NCBI GenBank assembly: GCA_964450715.1
Contig: CAYVFC010000027.1
Span: forward strand, 1 to 64,000
DNA: 64,000 nt
DNA from: CAYVFC01 sp964450715
Lineage (GTDB): Bacteria; Myxococcota_A; Polyangia; Polyangiales; JAFGIB01
Reading direction: 5' to 3'
Shown piece by piece: positions 53,958 through 62,543 of this stretch. The notes below the pieces were generated by a model. The model worked only from the letters and a program-made list of their open reading frames with translations. It searched no databases and had not been told where the DNA came from. The translations under genes were made by a program, and so were the position numbers. Within the stretch, counting starts at the first letter, position 1. The number at the start of each line of letters is the position of its first letter.

Positions 53958-53982
53958 GCTTCGCGCGCGGGGGCGGTGCGGC

Positions 53983-55398
53983 TCACTCGATCTCGCCCGT
54001 TTGCATGTTGAAGATGACCTGGTTGTCCGCCGGCTCTAGATCGGTCAGCAGCCCGTCCGCGTAACCGCCCAGCACCGCGATGATGGGATCTGAGCTGGCC
54101 AGGTACTCCTCGACCGCCTGCAGCGTCTGCTGGTCGGGATCCTCGTCGCCGCCGTAGTGCTGCATAAAGGCCTCCACGGCCACCGGCTTCAACTCCTGCA
54201 CCGTGTCCGCCGGGACACCGAAAGCGGTGATGTAGGCCTCGGCGATGCCTCCGAATCCCTCGGCCAGGAACTGCCTGGCGTAGTCCGGGAAGCTCTGTCC
54301 GCCCAGGTCGTAGTCGATGGCATCGATGAAAGCGCTCGTGATATCGACCCTTCCCCCCGGGTCGATCGACACCATCCGGTAGGGATTTGGATAGCTGATC
54401 AGCGAGCCCGTCTCCACGTCGAAGACAAAGGCCTGGCTTCCCTCCCAGCTTTGCCGGGTCACGTCCTGCGCGTGGTAGTGGCCGGTGAAGATCAGGGTGA
54501 GCCCGGCCTCGGCCGCCCGCTGCGACACGCTCAGCCAGCCATCGATCACGTACGGGGTGCCGATGCCGGGCAGGGTGGACTGGCCGCTGTAGTGCTCCAC
54601 CAGGCCGTGGTGCATAAAGGCGAAGACCTTCTTCCCCTGCTGCTCCGCCTCGGCGACCTTCGCCTCCATCCAGCTCAGCAGGGACTCGTCGAGCGCGCCG
54701 CTGACCTCCGACGAGTTGTTGGTCGCGTTGTCCCCGTACTTGCAGGAGTCCAGGGCGAGCACCCAGAGCCCCTCGACCGGCTCGATCAGGTAGCTCAGCG
54801 AATCGGCGTGGCGCTCCAGCGCCTGGTCGTAGCCGAAATCGGCGTACAGCTCGGCGAACCCTTCCGGCGAGACGTTGTCCACGGGCGAGGTGGAGTCCCC
54901 GTCGAAGGAGAGCGCGTGCGGGTTGTTGACGTCGTGGTTGCCCGGGCAGACGTAGACCTCGAGCCCGTTCTGCTCCAGGGTCTGGATAGACGAGATAAAC
55001 TTCTGGTGGCTGCTGAGCTCGCCGTCCTTGGTCAGATCGCCGGGTACGATGACGAAGTCGAGCCCGTCCGCCTCTCCGAGCAGCGCCTCGATGGCCGCGT
55101 CCAAAATGGCCGGGCTCTCGGCCAGCAGCTTGCGGTCCAGGGTCAGGTAGGTCTCGAAGGCCGATCCGGCGGTGCCGAGATCGGTGTCGTAGTAGTGGGG
55201 ATCGGAGAATACCGCGAAGTCGAAGTTTTCGTCCCCGGCTCCTCCGTCGCTTCCCGCCTGCCCGCCGTCGGCCGTCTGACCGGCGTCGTTCGCTCCTTCG
55301 CCCTCGTCCCCGCCGCTATCGTCGTCCGAGGCACATGCGGCGAGCACCGCCGCCAGACCGAACACCGGGAACACCATTCGCGCTGGTAAGATTTTCAT
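53983..55398 (-). CDS. Metallophosphoesterase lipoprotein
   Basis: A 471-residue exported phosphoesterase. The signal peptide ends in VLAAC; an acidic linker rich in Asp/Gly/Glu follows. Metal-binding motifs are in order: SDPHYYD, GDLTKDGE, CPGNHDVNN, FMHHGL and TGHYHAQD, giving a two-metal centre for phosphate-ester cleavage outside the inner membrane. GGAGAAGAGCG before the ATG supports the start. Specific substrate is unknown. Confidence 0.93.
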   Translation of the reverse strand: MKILPARMVFPVFGLAAVLAACASDDDSGGDEGEGANDAGQTADGGQAGSDGGAGDENFDFAVFSDPHYYDTDLGTAGSAFETYLTLDRKLLAESPAILDAAIEALLGEADGLDFVIVPGDLTKDGELSSHQKFISSIQTLEQNGLEVYVCPGNHDVNNPHALSFDGDSTSPVDNVSPEGFAELYADFGYDQALERHADSLSYLIEPVEGLWVLALDSCKYGDNATNNSSEVSGALDESLLSWMEAKVAEAEQQGKKVFAFMHHGLVEHYSGQSTLPGIGTPYVIDGWLSVSQRAAEAGLTLIFTGHYHAQDVTRQSWEGSQAFVFDVETGSLISYPNPYRMVSIDPGGRVDITSAFIDAIDYDLGGQSFPDYARQFLAEGFGGIAEAYITAFGVPADTVQELKPVAVEAFMQHYGGDEDPDQQTLQAVEEYLASSDPIIAVLGGYADGLLTDLEPADNQVIFNMQTGEIE

Positions 55399-55727
55399 CG
55401 CTCTTCTCCTGGTCTCCGTCGCCACCGGCCTGGCGGCGCGATCGGCCGCCATGCCGCCCCTATACCACGAACGCCCCCGCGTCGCAGTCGGGAGACCGGG
55501 CGGTGATCCCGGCGAGCCGGGAACCTCGCGCTACCCGGTGACCTTGTAGGGGCTTGTCGTACCTTTCTAACGACTGTGCACCATTCTCCGGACCCAGATG
55601 CATGTAGTATATAGAACGACTGTGAACGTCCGGGCCGGTTGGCTCGGGTCGGTAGTATCGATGGAGCTGGAAGTGTATTCGCGCGAGGAGCCGTTCGTTG
55701 AACGCGAAGCGGATGTGCCCGCCCTTA
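55399..55727. other. Divergent intergenic region
   Basis: Between the metallophosphoesterase gene (minus) and the start of the family B repeat. No gene, RNA or strong palindrome is evident. It should hold the promoters for both sides. Confidence 0.4.
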
Positions 55728-55907
55728 GGAGGCACCGCAAAATGAACGATACGGTTGCGGCCGCGCGGACGGGCGCACTCGCGGCTCACGTCCTCGGAAA
55801 AATCCTCGAAATAGCGCTGCTATTGCTGCGGTTTTTCCTGCGGGCGCACTCGCGATTGCGCTCCGTCGGCGCGCCCGGTCTCGTATCGCCTATTTTACCG
55901 TGCCTCC
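55728..55907. repeat. Family B repeat, copy B2, intact ends
   Basis: About 180 bp bounded by inverted ends GGAGGCACCGCAAAAT and ATTTTACCGTGCCTCC (one mismatch pair and small differences). The core matches B1 at 3.35-3.54 kb: CTCGGAAAAATCCTCGAAAT, TGCGGTTTTTCCTGCGGGCG, TCGCGATTGCGCTCCG, GCGCGCCCGGTCTCGT. Its left end carries AGGAGG and an ATG used by the gene that follows. Confidence 0.8.
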
Positions 55908-57244
55908 TCAGTCCGCTCGGCGAACGCTGCACGATTCGCTTCGCGGGTATCGGGCGCGCCGCTCTCGCTCTCGCTTGCTCGGCGACGGCAGTGGGGCAGG
56001 GTTGCAGCCTGGACAGGAGCGTTCTGATCGCGATTAGGGGCGGGGACGCGTCGTCCGCCCAGGGGATGGCGGGCGCCTCAGGCTATGGCGGTGTGGGGGG
56101 CGGCGCTGGTTACGGAGGCTCGACAGCCGGCGCACCCTGGGCCGGCACCAGCGGCAGCATCGGCGGCAACCCGGCCGGTTTCGACGGTTCCACGGCCGGA
56201 GAGCCATCGGATGCCGGCGCACACGCTGACGCGGCCCTTCCGCCGGGCATGCTGTGCAACCCGCTCGGAGCCTACGCGGTACGGATCGATTCCGACGTCT
56301 ACTGGGGAGCCCGCACCGAGGGGCTGGCAGCGCTGGTCGATTCCGGCCGTGGGATCATCCGGGTCGAGCTGCTCGTCAGGGTGCCCGGGGTAGCGGCTGA
56401 CGGAACCTATCTCAACAGCGGAGCGCGGCCCTGCAACGTAGAGCTGCCCGTCTTCTATACCAGCCTGCTCTGCGAGGCCTATGCCAGCTACTTCGACGTG
56501 TCGATCTGGGAGAGCCCCTTGCTGCCGACCTTCCCGGTCACCGGGCGCTTTACCTGCACCGACACCTCTTGCGAGGCGGCCTTCCACTCCGAAACCACGC
56601 TGCTCGGTATCGATCTCGACGATCCCAACGGCGACTGGCCGACGCCTGATCGGTCGCCCTATCTCACCTGTCCCTACGGTTCGAACGCCGACTGCTTTCC
56701 CGACCACGACGCCAACGGCCACCCCGGGGTGACCGTGAGGCTGCGCACGGACAACGCCGCGCTGCCCGAGATCTGCTTCCTCGGGGGTATGCCGGCCGGG
56801 CCTTTTACCTACCGGGCCGCCCCGCTCAATTCCAATCCCACGGCCATCTTCGACGGGGTGCGCCGCACCGACCGCATCCACCTGGGAACGCGAACGCGCT
56901 TCGGCGGGCTGACCGCGGTGAGCGAGGACTGCAACAGCGGAGCGGGGCCGGCCTTTGCCGAGTACTTCGAGACCCGCGCCTACGGCTGCGGCGTAGAGCC
57001 GGGGACCGCGGACTGGCCCGGACCGGTAGCCGGACCGGACGAGCCCTGTGACGAGGCGCAGCGGCTGTTCATGGACGAGAACCTCCCCCTCTACTTCGTC
57101 CTGTCGCCGGGCGAGATACCGCCCGCGGAGTTTCTCGTTCCCGACATGGCGCCGAGCCCAGGTCCCAGGGCGTCGATCGTCAGGCTGGGCCCCCCGGACG
57201 GCAACTACTCCTGCGAGCAGGTCCGCAGGGCTCCCTATATATAG
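55742..57244 (+). CDS. Secreted Gly-rich protein, start apparently supplied by a repeat
   Basis: The clear coding part runs from ~55925: a hydrophobic segment (GRAALALACSATAVGQGC) and a Gly/Ala-rich linker, then ~330 residues with several cysteines (CNPLGAYAVRIDSDVYW, TRFGGLTAVSEDCNSG, YGCGVEPGTADWPG). The frame is open back through the whole family B repeat, where AGGAGG stands nine bases before ATG 55742. Residues 1-55 are therefore repeat-encoded (MNDTVAAARTGALAAHVLGK). No ATG or GTG lies between the repeat and the signal-like segment, so either the repeat donates the start, or the native start was destroyed. The family is unknown. A family C palindrome begins in the stop codon. Confidence 0.6.
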   Translation: MNDTVAAARTGALAAHVLGKILEIALLLLRFFLRAHSRLRSVGAPGLVSPILPCLLSPLGERCTIRFAGIGRAALALACSATAVGQGCSLDRSVLIAIRGGDASSAQGMAGASGYGGVGGGAGYGGSTAGAPWAGTSGSIGGNPAGFDGSTAGEPSDAGAHADAALPPGMLCNPLGAYAVRIDSDVYWGARTEGLAALVDSGRGIIRVELLVRVPGVAADGTYLNSGARPCNVELPVFYTSLLCEAYASYFDVSIWESPLLPTFPVTGRFTCTDTSCEAAFHSETTLLGIDLDDPNGDWPTPDRSPYLTCPYGSNADCFPDHDANGHPGVTVRLRTDNAALPEICFLGGMPAGPFTYRAAPLNSNPTAIFDGVRRTDRIHLGTRTRFGGLTAVSEDCNSGAGPAFAEYFETRAYGCGVEPGTADWPGPVAGPDEPCDEAQRLFMDENLPLYFVLSPGEIPPAEFLVPDMAPSPGPRASIVRLGPPDGNYSCEQVRRAPYI

Positions 57245-57337
57245 GGACGTTGCTACATTATTTACATTATTAGAATATGCCGATATAAGAACGGTGCCAC
57301 GTTACTAGAATAATGTAAATAATGTAGCAACGTCCCT
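57243..57337. repeat. REP-like palindrome C4
   Basis: AGGGACGTTGCTACATTATT continuing TTACATTATT is matched by a perfect 29-base inverted arm ending AATGTAGCAACGTCCCT. The middle is ~37 bases and AT-rich. The upstream gene's TAG stop overlaps the first bases (TAGGGAC). It lies between convergent genes. Confidence 0.9.
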
Positions 57338-57351
57338 AAAACTACTAAAAA

Positions 57352-58068
57352 CTAAAGACAAGGCTGCGTGCAGGTCAAGCCGTAGCCGGGAGCGGCGAGG
57401 CAGGGTACGCCCGTCAAACCCAGGGCATCGCAGTCCGCATCCGTGCTGCACTGGGGCGCGCTGGGCATCATGCCGAACGGGCTCGGCACCGCGCAGAGCT
57501 TGGGGCCGGTGCCCATGATGACCTGCTGGCAGATGAGCCCGGTCGGACAGACGGCTATCGGATCGACGGTGACGTAATCGGGCAGCCCGGAGCTGCCGCC
57601 GTCGCCGCCGGTATCGTCGCCGCCCGTGCCTCCCGTGCCGGCTTCGGAGCCCGGGCACTGGGTGCAGGGGCCGAGCCGGCCGTTTACACAGACGCTCACG
57701 CCTATGCCTCCGGTGGGGCAGGCGCAGGCGGCCTGCTCGCCTTCGGCACATTCGGGCGCGGTACTGGCGCTGCCGGCCTCGCCGGTACCAGCTGTGCCGC
57801 CAGTGCCGCCGGCGGCAGTGCCGGCCGTACCGGCGCCACCGCTGCCGCCGCTTGCGGCTTGCGGCGGCTGGCAGACGCAGGGCGGGTACAGGCCGTTCTC
57901 GCAGGTCTGCGTACCCCAGGCGCCCGTTTGACAGATACAATCGCGCCACTCGCCGGCCTGGCATTCGCTCGCGCCCGTGCCGTTGCCCGTGCCGTCGTCG
58001 TCACCACCGCAGGCGGATACGAGCGCGACGAGCAGTAGCGCGACGGTGGCCTCGGTTCTGCGTTTCAT
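57352..58068 (-). CDS. Cys-rich lipoprotein with two copies of a small cysteine module
   Basis: A 238-residue lipoprotein. The signal peptide ends in LVSAC; GGDDDGTGNG follows. Two ~33-residue modules of the form C-x(7)-CxC-x(4-5)-G-x(3)-C-x(2)-G-x(3)-C appear (CQAGEWRDCICQTGAWG, CAEGEQAACACPTGGIG), separated by a Gly/Ala/Thr linker. The C-terminal part has more cysteines. GAGGAGGG precedes the ATG. Neighbours downstream in the same direction carry the same module. Function unknown. Confidence 0.75.
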   Translation of the reverse strand: MKRRTEATVALLLVALVSACGGDDDGTGNGTGASECQAGEWRDCICQTGAWGTQTCENGLYPPCVCQPPQAASGGSGGAGTAGTAAGGTGGTAGTGEAGSASTAPECAEGEQAACACPTGGIGVSVCVNGRLGPCTQCPGSEAGTGGTGGDDTGGDGGSSGLPDYVTVDPIAVCPTGLICQQVIMGTGPKLCAVPSPFGMMPSAPQCSTDADCDALGLTGVPCLAAPGYGLTCTQPCL

Positions 58069-58131
58069 GATTACCCTCCTCGAGCAAGCACGGACCCGCT
58101 GGCGCTGCGAAAGCCGCAAGGACGGGGAGGC

Positions 58132-59025
58132 TCAGGGTACCCAGGTGGTCTCCCAGGTGCCGATCCCTCCCAGCTGGGGCGGCGGGGGCAGCGGCTGGCC
58201 CGGGTAGGCCTCGGGCGGCGGGGGATGCACGCCGTTGGCGTCGAGCTCGGTCACCGACCAGACGCCGTCGATGAAGCTGTGGGTGTTCTTATCGTAGCGG
58301 GAGCGCGCCAGCCCCTCGAAGGCGAATTGCAGACCGAAGGCGATGTAGAAGCAGTTACGCAGCCCGCCCTCGAAGGTCACGGTGGTGCAGTCGAGCTTGC
58401 CGTAAAACTCTCCCTGGAAGGGGAACATGGCCATGGCCATGCCCTCGAAGACCCCGTCGCGGACCTCGAAGTACTCGCCCGTTTCGTCCTCCATGATGTC
58501 GTGCGAGACATTGCCCGAAACCGGCATGGATCCGGAGAATCCGGCCGAAAAGACCACCACCAGCGCCGGGTTGTAGTCCCCGGCAAAGGCCCCCTCGTAG
58601 TGACCGGCCTCGCAGGAACCGATCCCGCTCATGGCGTGGTACCAGTCGAAGCTCTTCATGATCTTGTTCTGCAAGGGATCGATCTCGGGCCCCGTGTGGA
58701 TGCTGGTGCCGCCGTCGGCGTCCTCGGCCAGCAGCTCCGCGCACTCGCAGGCGGTCCAGCCCGTCCCTGCCAGGCAGGTCTGCCGCCCGGATACGGGCTC
58801 GCCGTTGCGGTCGCAGGAGCACATGCGGGTGGAGTTGGGCACCGCGCAAGCGGTGTCGGGCGGCAACGCGGGAGCATCCCCGCCGCCGCTGCCGGCCACC
58901 GCTCCGTTGCCGCTGCCGCCGAGCGGGGCGCCGTTCTGCGAGGGGGTGTTCTCCGCCTCGCAGCCGAGTACGGTCGCGAATAGACCGATCAATGAAATAG
59001 CCAGAGCCAGGTTTACGCTTTTCAT
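58132..59025 (-). CDS. Lipoprotein with a cysteine module
   Basis: A 297-residue lipoprotein: the signal peptide ends in ATVLGC, followed by a Gly/Ser/Ala linker and one module (CAVPNSTRMCSCDRNGEP, GRQTCLAGTGWTACEC). The C-terminal ~190 residues form an unrecognised domain (IGSCEAGHYEGAFAGDYNPA, GEFYGKLDCTTVTFEGG, NCFYIAFGLQFAFEGLAR) with calycin-like alternation. A GGAGGGTGAAG precedes the ATG at 59025; two upstream ATGs lack one. It lies between two related genes on the same strand. Confidence 0.8.
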   Translation of the reverse strand: MKSVNLALAISLIGLFATVLGCEAENTPSQNGAPLGGSGNGAVAGSGGGDAPALPPDTACAVPNSTRMCSCDRNGEPVSGRQTCLAGTGWTACECAELLAEDADGGTSIHTGPEIDPLQNKIMKSFDWYHAMSGIGSCEAGHYEGAFAGDYNPALVVVFSAGFSGSMPVSGNVSHDIMEDETGEYFEVRDGVFEGMAMAMFPFQGEFYGKLDCTTVTFEGGLRNCFYIAFGLQFAFEGLARSRYDKNTHSFIDGVWSVTELDANGVHPPPPEAYPGQPLPPPPQLGGIGTWETTWVP

Positions 59026-59063
59026 CTTCACCCTCCAGTCGTTATTCATGGCGATACGTCCGG

Positions 59064-60578
59064 CTACTCGAGCACGCCGCAATTCAGCACGATGTCGACC
59101 CGGGCATCGGTACGGCTTTCCACGATCTCGCAGGCCTCCCCGCAGAGCACGACCTTGCTCAGATCGACGTTGCCTTCCGGGTCGGTGGCGAACTGCCAGC
59201 CGTTAGCGCCCGACTCGCAGGTGCCCGGGGTGTCCATCTTCAGGCAGACCGGCTCCTCGCCCGCCAGCGTGTACTGGACGTTGACCAGCGCCTTCGTGTA
59301 GTCGGTGACCGTGAGCGGTTCGGGAACCGGGAACTCGCAGCCCAGCGCCTTGCCGCTGATGCTGGTCAGCGCCGCGGACAGATCGGTGGCAAAGTCCTGG
59401 GTCTGGGTCATGTCGAAATGGCAGTCCCCGGTCGCCCCGTCCCGGTCGCCGTGCGCGCAGTTGTTGCCGTTCGCGCCGGTGTTGCCCTGGAAAGCGAGCT
59501 CGGAGAGGAAGCCCCGCGCCGGCTCGCTGCCCGGCGCGCCGATGACGAAGGTGCGGATGTTGACCTCGACCGCCTTGGGCGCCTCGGTGTCCAGTAGATA
59601 GTGAGTGCAAAGCACGCCGCCGCTGCCGCACGGTGCGCCCTCGAAGGTCGGGTCCGGGCAGGAGTCCTCCCCGTCGGTGATCAGCACCACGAAGCGGTTG
59701 CCGGGCGCCCCGCAGGGGGGGTCGCCGCAATCGCCGGCCCACTCCAGGTGCAGGTGCTCGTAGGCCAGGATGGCCGCGCCCACGATGGGCGTGCCGCCTC
59801 CGGGCTCGACCACGTCGAGCGTCTGCTTGAGCTTGTCCACGTGATCGTCGCTCAAACGATCGACGACTACCCCGCCCAGCAGGGGGTCGGAGTGGACGCC
59901 GCAGTAGTCGTCGTTGCTGAAGAACATCAGCCCGGCCCTGGCATTGCTGCCGCGCAGCTCGTCGAATACCACCTTCAAGGCGTCCCGGGTGATGTCCCAC
60001 TTGGTGGGGACGCCGGGAAACATGGTGACCGGCTCGGCCTCGCACTGCTCGCTCGACTGGCCGTCGGCCGGCGTGTTGCAGATCATGCTGCCGCTGCGGT
60101 CGACCACGAACATTATGCTGGCGGGCAGCTCCTCGGCGAAGTGGCTGGCGGGCTCGTCGCAATCGAGCATTACCTGCAGGTCGGGACAGAGCTGGGTTTC
60201 GGTCGGCTGCTGCGGGTCGGGTTGCTCGATCCGGTAGACGTCCGGGCAGCCCGTGCAGGGCTCGAGCAGGCCCTCGGCCGTGCAGAGCTGCCTGCCGGTC
60301 ATACTGCCGTCGAGGCAGTAGCAGGGAATGGCCATGCCGCGCGGCTGGCACCCGGAGGGGACGACGCCCCCGGTGGCGCCGGCCCCGGCAACCGCGCCTC
60401 CGGCACCGCCGGCGGGTTGTGCTCCGCCGCCGCCGCCCGTGGGCAGGCCGCCGCCGCTGCCGCCGGTGCCGCCGTTCTGGTCCGCCGAGCAGGCGGCGGC
60501 GATCAGCGCCATTGCCAGCACGAAAATGGAGAATTGAGCTCTTTGGGCTCGGTTGTGCATCGCATTTGATCGTTCCAT
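59064..60578 (-). CDS. Von Willebrand factor A-domain lipoprotein with a cysteine module
   Basis: A 504-residue lipoprotein. The signal peptide ends in LIAAAC; a ~50-residue Gly/Ala linker follows, then a cysteine module (CQPRGMAIPCYCLDGS, GRQLCTAEGLLEPC). Residues ~150-400 form a vWA domain with the MIDAS motif DRSGSM, a later GGGTPIVGAA with its Thr, and ITDGED; these are expected to bind a divalent cation and a partner. Some 15 cysteines suggest disulfides. A GGAG lies eight bases before the ATG. It is likely a surface adhesion or ligand-binding protein. Confidence 0.88.
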   Translation of the reverse strand: MERSNAMHNRAQRAQFSIFVLAMALIAAACSADQNGGTGGSGGGLPTGGGGGAQPAGGAGGAVAGAGATGGVVPSGCQPRGMAIPCYCLDGSMTGRQLCTAEGLLEPCTGCPDVYRIEQPDPQQPTETQLCPDLQVMLDCDEPASHFAEELPASIMFVVDRSGSMICNTPADGQSSEQCEAEPVTMFPGVPTKWDITRDALKVVFDELRGSNARAGLMFFSNDDYCGVHSDPLLGGVVVDRLSDDHVDKLKQTLDVVEPGGGTPIVGAAILAYEHLHLEWAGDCGDPPCGAPGNRFVVLITDGEDSCPDPTFEGAPCGSGGVLCTHYLLDTEAPKAVEVNIRTFVIGAPGSEPARGFLSELAFQGNTGANGNNCAHGDRDGATGDCHFDMTQTQDFATDLSAALTSISGKALGCEFPVPEPLTVTDYTKALVNVQYTLAGEEPVCLKMDTPGTCESGANGWQFATDPEGNVDLSKVVLCGEACEIVESRTDARVDIVLNCGVLE

Positions 60579-60598
60579 TCGTAGTACTCCGGGCAGCT

Positions 60599-61564
60599 TC
60601 ACTGCATGAGGTTCGAGGGGCAGGGGGTGAGCGGCGGGCAGGCCGGGCAGTTGGCCATGACGCACTCCAGGGTCGCGTGCGCCGCCGCGCAGGGCCGGCT
60701 GAAGGCGACCTTGTCGTCCAGGCAGGTGGCCAGCGAGAGGCAGTTGACGTCGAAAGCCCCGGCGCACTGGCAGCTCGGACAGGCGGCCATTACCTCGGCG
60801 TTGCAGGGGCCGGTCATTAGATTGGTGGCCAGCTGGATGTCGCAGGGAGGCGGGTTGCAGACGAAGCAGTCGCGGTTGACCAGGTTGCCCAGGCCGCACT
60901 GCATCATGGCGACCGCGCTCTGCCCGTGAGAGTTGACGTAGTTGATCTGCTCGTTGCAGCTCTCGCAGATGCAAGCGCCGCACTCGGCGGTGATCGGGTT
61001 GCCGTAGGGGTTGCCCAGCAGCGCGTCAATCACCGCCTGCGGGCAGATCGGCCCCTGGTCGCATTCGGGGTAGTTGGCCAGGTCCAGCTGCGCCTCGTGG
61101 ACCTGTAGGCAGCACTGGTTGAATTGCTCGCCGCACAACCCCTGGCAGGTGGCCGGAAGCTCGCCGTTGGCGATCTTGTAACAGACCGTGAGCTCGTAAC
61201 CCGACATGCCGGCGCAGTCGGGTGGAGGCACGGAGATCGGGTTGGGCACGCAGCCGCCATCGATCTGCTCGCTGCCGCCGCTGCCCGCGCCGCCCTGGCC
61301 GCCGGCCGGGGCGCCACCAATGCCGGCACCTCCCTGCCCGGCGACCGGAGCGGTGCCGCCCATGCCCGCGCCGCCCTGGCCGCCGGGCGCCATGGTGCCG
61401 CCCATGCCCGCCTGGCCGCCCGTTGCGGCCGCTCCGATCGGTCCGGACCCGGCCATCCCATCGCTGCTGCTCGAGGTCCCGCAGGCGCCGAGAAGCGAAA
61501 TGACCAGAAAGATTGCGAAAACGTTGAAGAAAACAGAACGAGTGAGGAGAAAACCAGGTCTCAT
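60599..61564 (-). CDS. Cys-rich lipoprotein
   Basis: A 321-residue lipoprotein. The signal peptide ends in LLGAC; a Gly/Met/Ala-rich linker of repeated GGQGGAGxGG units follows. The C-terminal ~200 residues contain about 30 cysteines in CxxC and CxxxC spacings (CGACICESCNEQINY, CPSCQCAGAFDVNC), implying many disulfides or metal sites; no single known family was recognised. It is the first gene of the minus-strand lipoprotein run, divergent from the sigma factor. A GGGGA is 6-10 bases before the ATG. Confidence 0.78.
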   Translation of the reverse strand: MRPGFLLTRSVFFNVFAIFLVISLLGACGTSSSSDGMAGSGPIGAAATGGQAGMGGTMAPGGQGGAGMGGTAPVAGQGGAGIGGAPAGGQGGAGSGGSEQIDGGCVPNPISVPPPDCAGMSGYELTVCYKIANGELPATCQGLCGEQFNQCCLQVHEAQLDLANYPECDQGPICPQAVIDALLGNPYGNPITAECGACICESCNEQINYVNSHGQSAVAMMQCGLGNLVNRDCFVCNPPPCDIQLATNLMTGPCNAEVMAACPSCQCAGAFDVNCLSLATCLDDKVAFSRPCAAAHATLECVMANCPACPPLTPCPSNLMQ

Positions 61565-61880
61565 GTCGTGTCCCCGCACACCCGTGGGACGCCTGAACCG
61601 GTCCGCCTCCGGGTCAAGGGTTGGTGTCCTCACGGGTTGTTACTGCCATGCTTTAAAAATTAATTATCGTTAATTAGTAGTCGTCGTAACGGGTGGGTTT
61701 TTACATACGCCGTGGTCTGCGGAATTGCAGTTTGCCGGTCTGGATCCCCATTTTGGCCTCTAAGGTCCTATCCCCGACCTCTATTTGGGGACGGATCGGA
61801 AAGGGGTACAACTGGCGAAGGCGTAGACCGCCTGGAATGAACGGCTCGCAACCGGTGTTGCTACATGGAAAGGTAACGCC
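61565..61880. other. Divergent intergenic region upstream of the sigma factor
   Basis: About 315 bp between the Cys-rich lipoprotein gene and the sigma factor. The stretch near 61655-61680 is AT-rich with the short inverted repeat ATTAA-TTATCG-TTAAT. A GGAATT-like ECF -35 candidate lies near 61719, but a matching -10 is not convincing. Confidence 0.4.
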
Positions 61881-62543
61881 ATGGGATGGTTCGCCAGACC
61901 CGAGAACCCGCTCCGGGAACAGTTCGACGCCGCCGCCCTGCCGCACCTGGACGCGCTTTACGCCAACGCGGTGCAGCTGACCCGTTCGCGGGCCGATGCC
62001 GAGGACCTGGTCCAGGAGACCATGGTCAAGGCCTTTCGTTTTTTCGACCGCTTCGAGCAGGGCACCAATCTCAGGGCCTGGCTCTTCCGCATCCAGTACA
62101 ACACCTTCGTCAATCTCTACCGCAGAGCGGGACGGCACAGCGCCGCCACCGAGGGGCACAACGGGTCGAGCCTGGCCGAGGACTTCGTGGGCGAGAGCAC
62201 GCTCAGGGCGCTCAACGAGCCCGAGCGGGAGGCATTGCGGCCCCTGGTGGCCCGACAGATCGGTAGGGCCTTCGAGGAGCTGTCCGAGCAGTACCGCTCG
62301 ATATTGCTGCTGGCGGACGTGGAGGAGTACAGCTACCGGGAGATCGCGGACATCATCGGCTGTCCGCTCGGCACCGTGATGTCCCGGCTGCATCGCGCCC
62401 GGCGCGCCCTGCGCAAGGCCATGACGGAGCGGGCGGGGCAGAGCGGGTCGACTCAGAGCGGCGAGGCCGGGGCCGACCGGGCGGATGGCCAGAGCGCGCC
62501 GGTCTCGCTCGAGGCGTACCGTCGTAGCAGGAGCAGCGGCTGA
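61881..62543 (+). CDS. ECF-type RNA polymerase sigma factor
   Basis: A 220-residue sigma-70 factor of the extracytoplasmic-function class. Region 2 is LYANAVQLTRSRADAEDLVQETMVKAFRFFDRF, with the later LRAWLFRIQYNTFVNLYRR; region 4 is LLADVEEYSYREIADIIGCPLGTVMSRLHRARRALR, with the helix-turn-helix for the -35 element. The final ~40 residues are an acidic/Ser-rich tail. The stop overlaps the anti-sigma start (TGATG), the normal arrangement for such pairs. It probably controls envelope genes nearby, but targets are not shown. Confidence 0.95.
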   Translation: MGWFARPENPLREQFDAAALPHLDALYANAVQLTRSRADAEDLVQETMVKAFRFFDRFEQGTNLRAWLFRIQYNTFVNLYRRAGRHSAATEGHNGSSLAEDFVGESTLRALNEPEREALRPLVARQIGRAFEELSEQYRSILLLADVEEYSYREIADIIGCPLGTVMSRLHRARRALRKAMTERAGQSGSTQSGEAGADRADGQSAPVSLEAYRRSRSSG

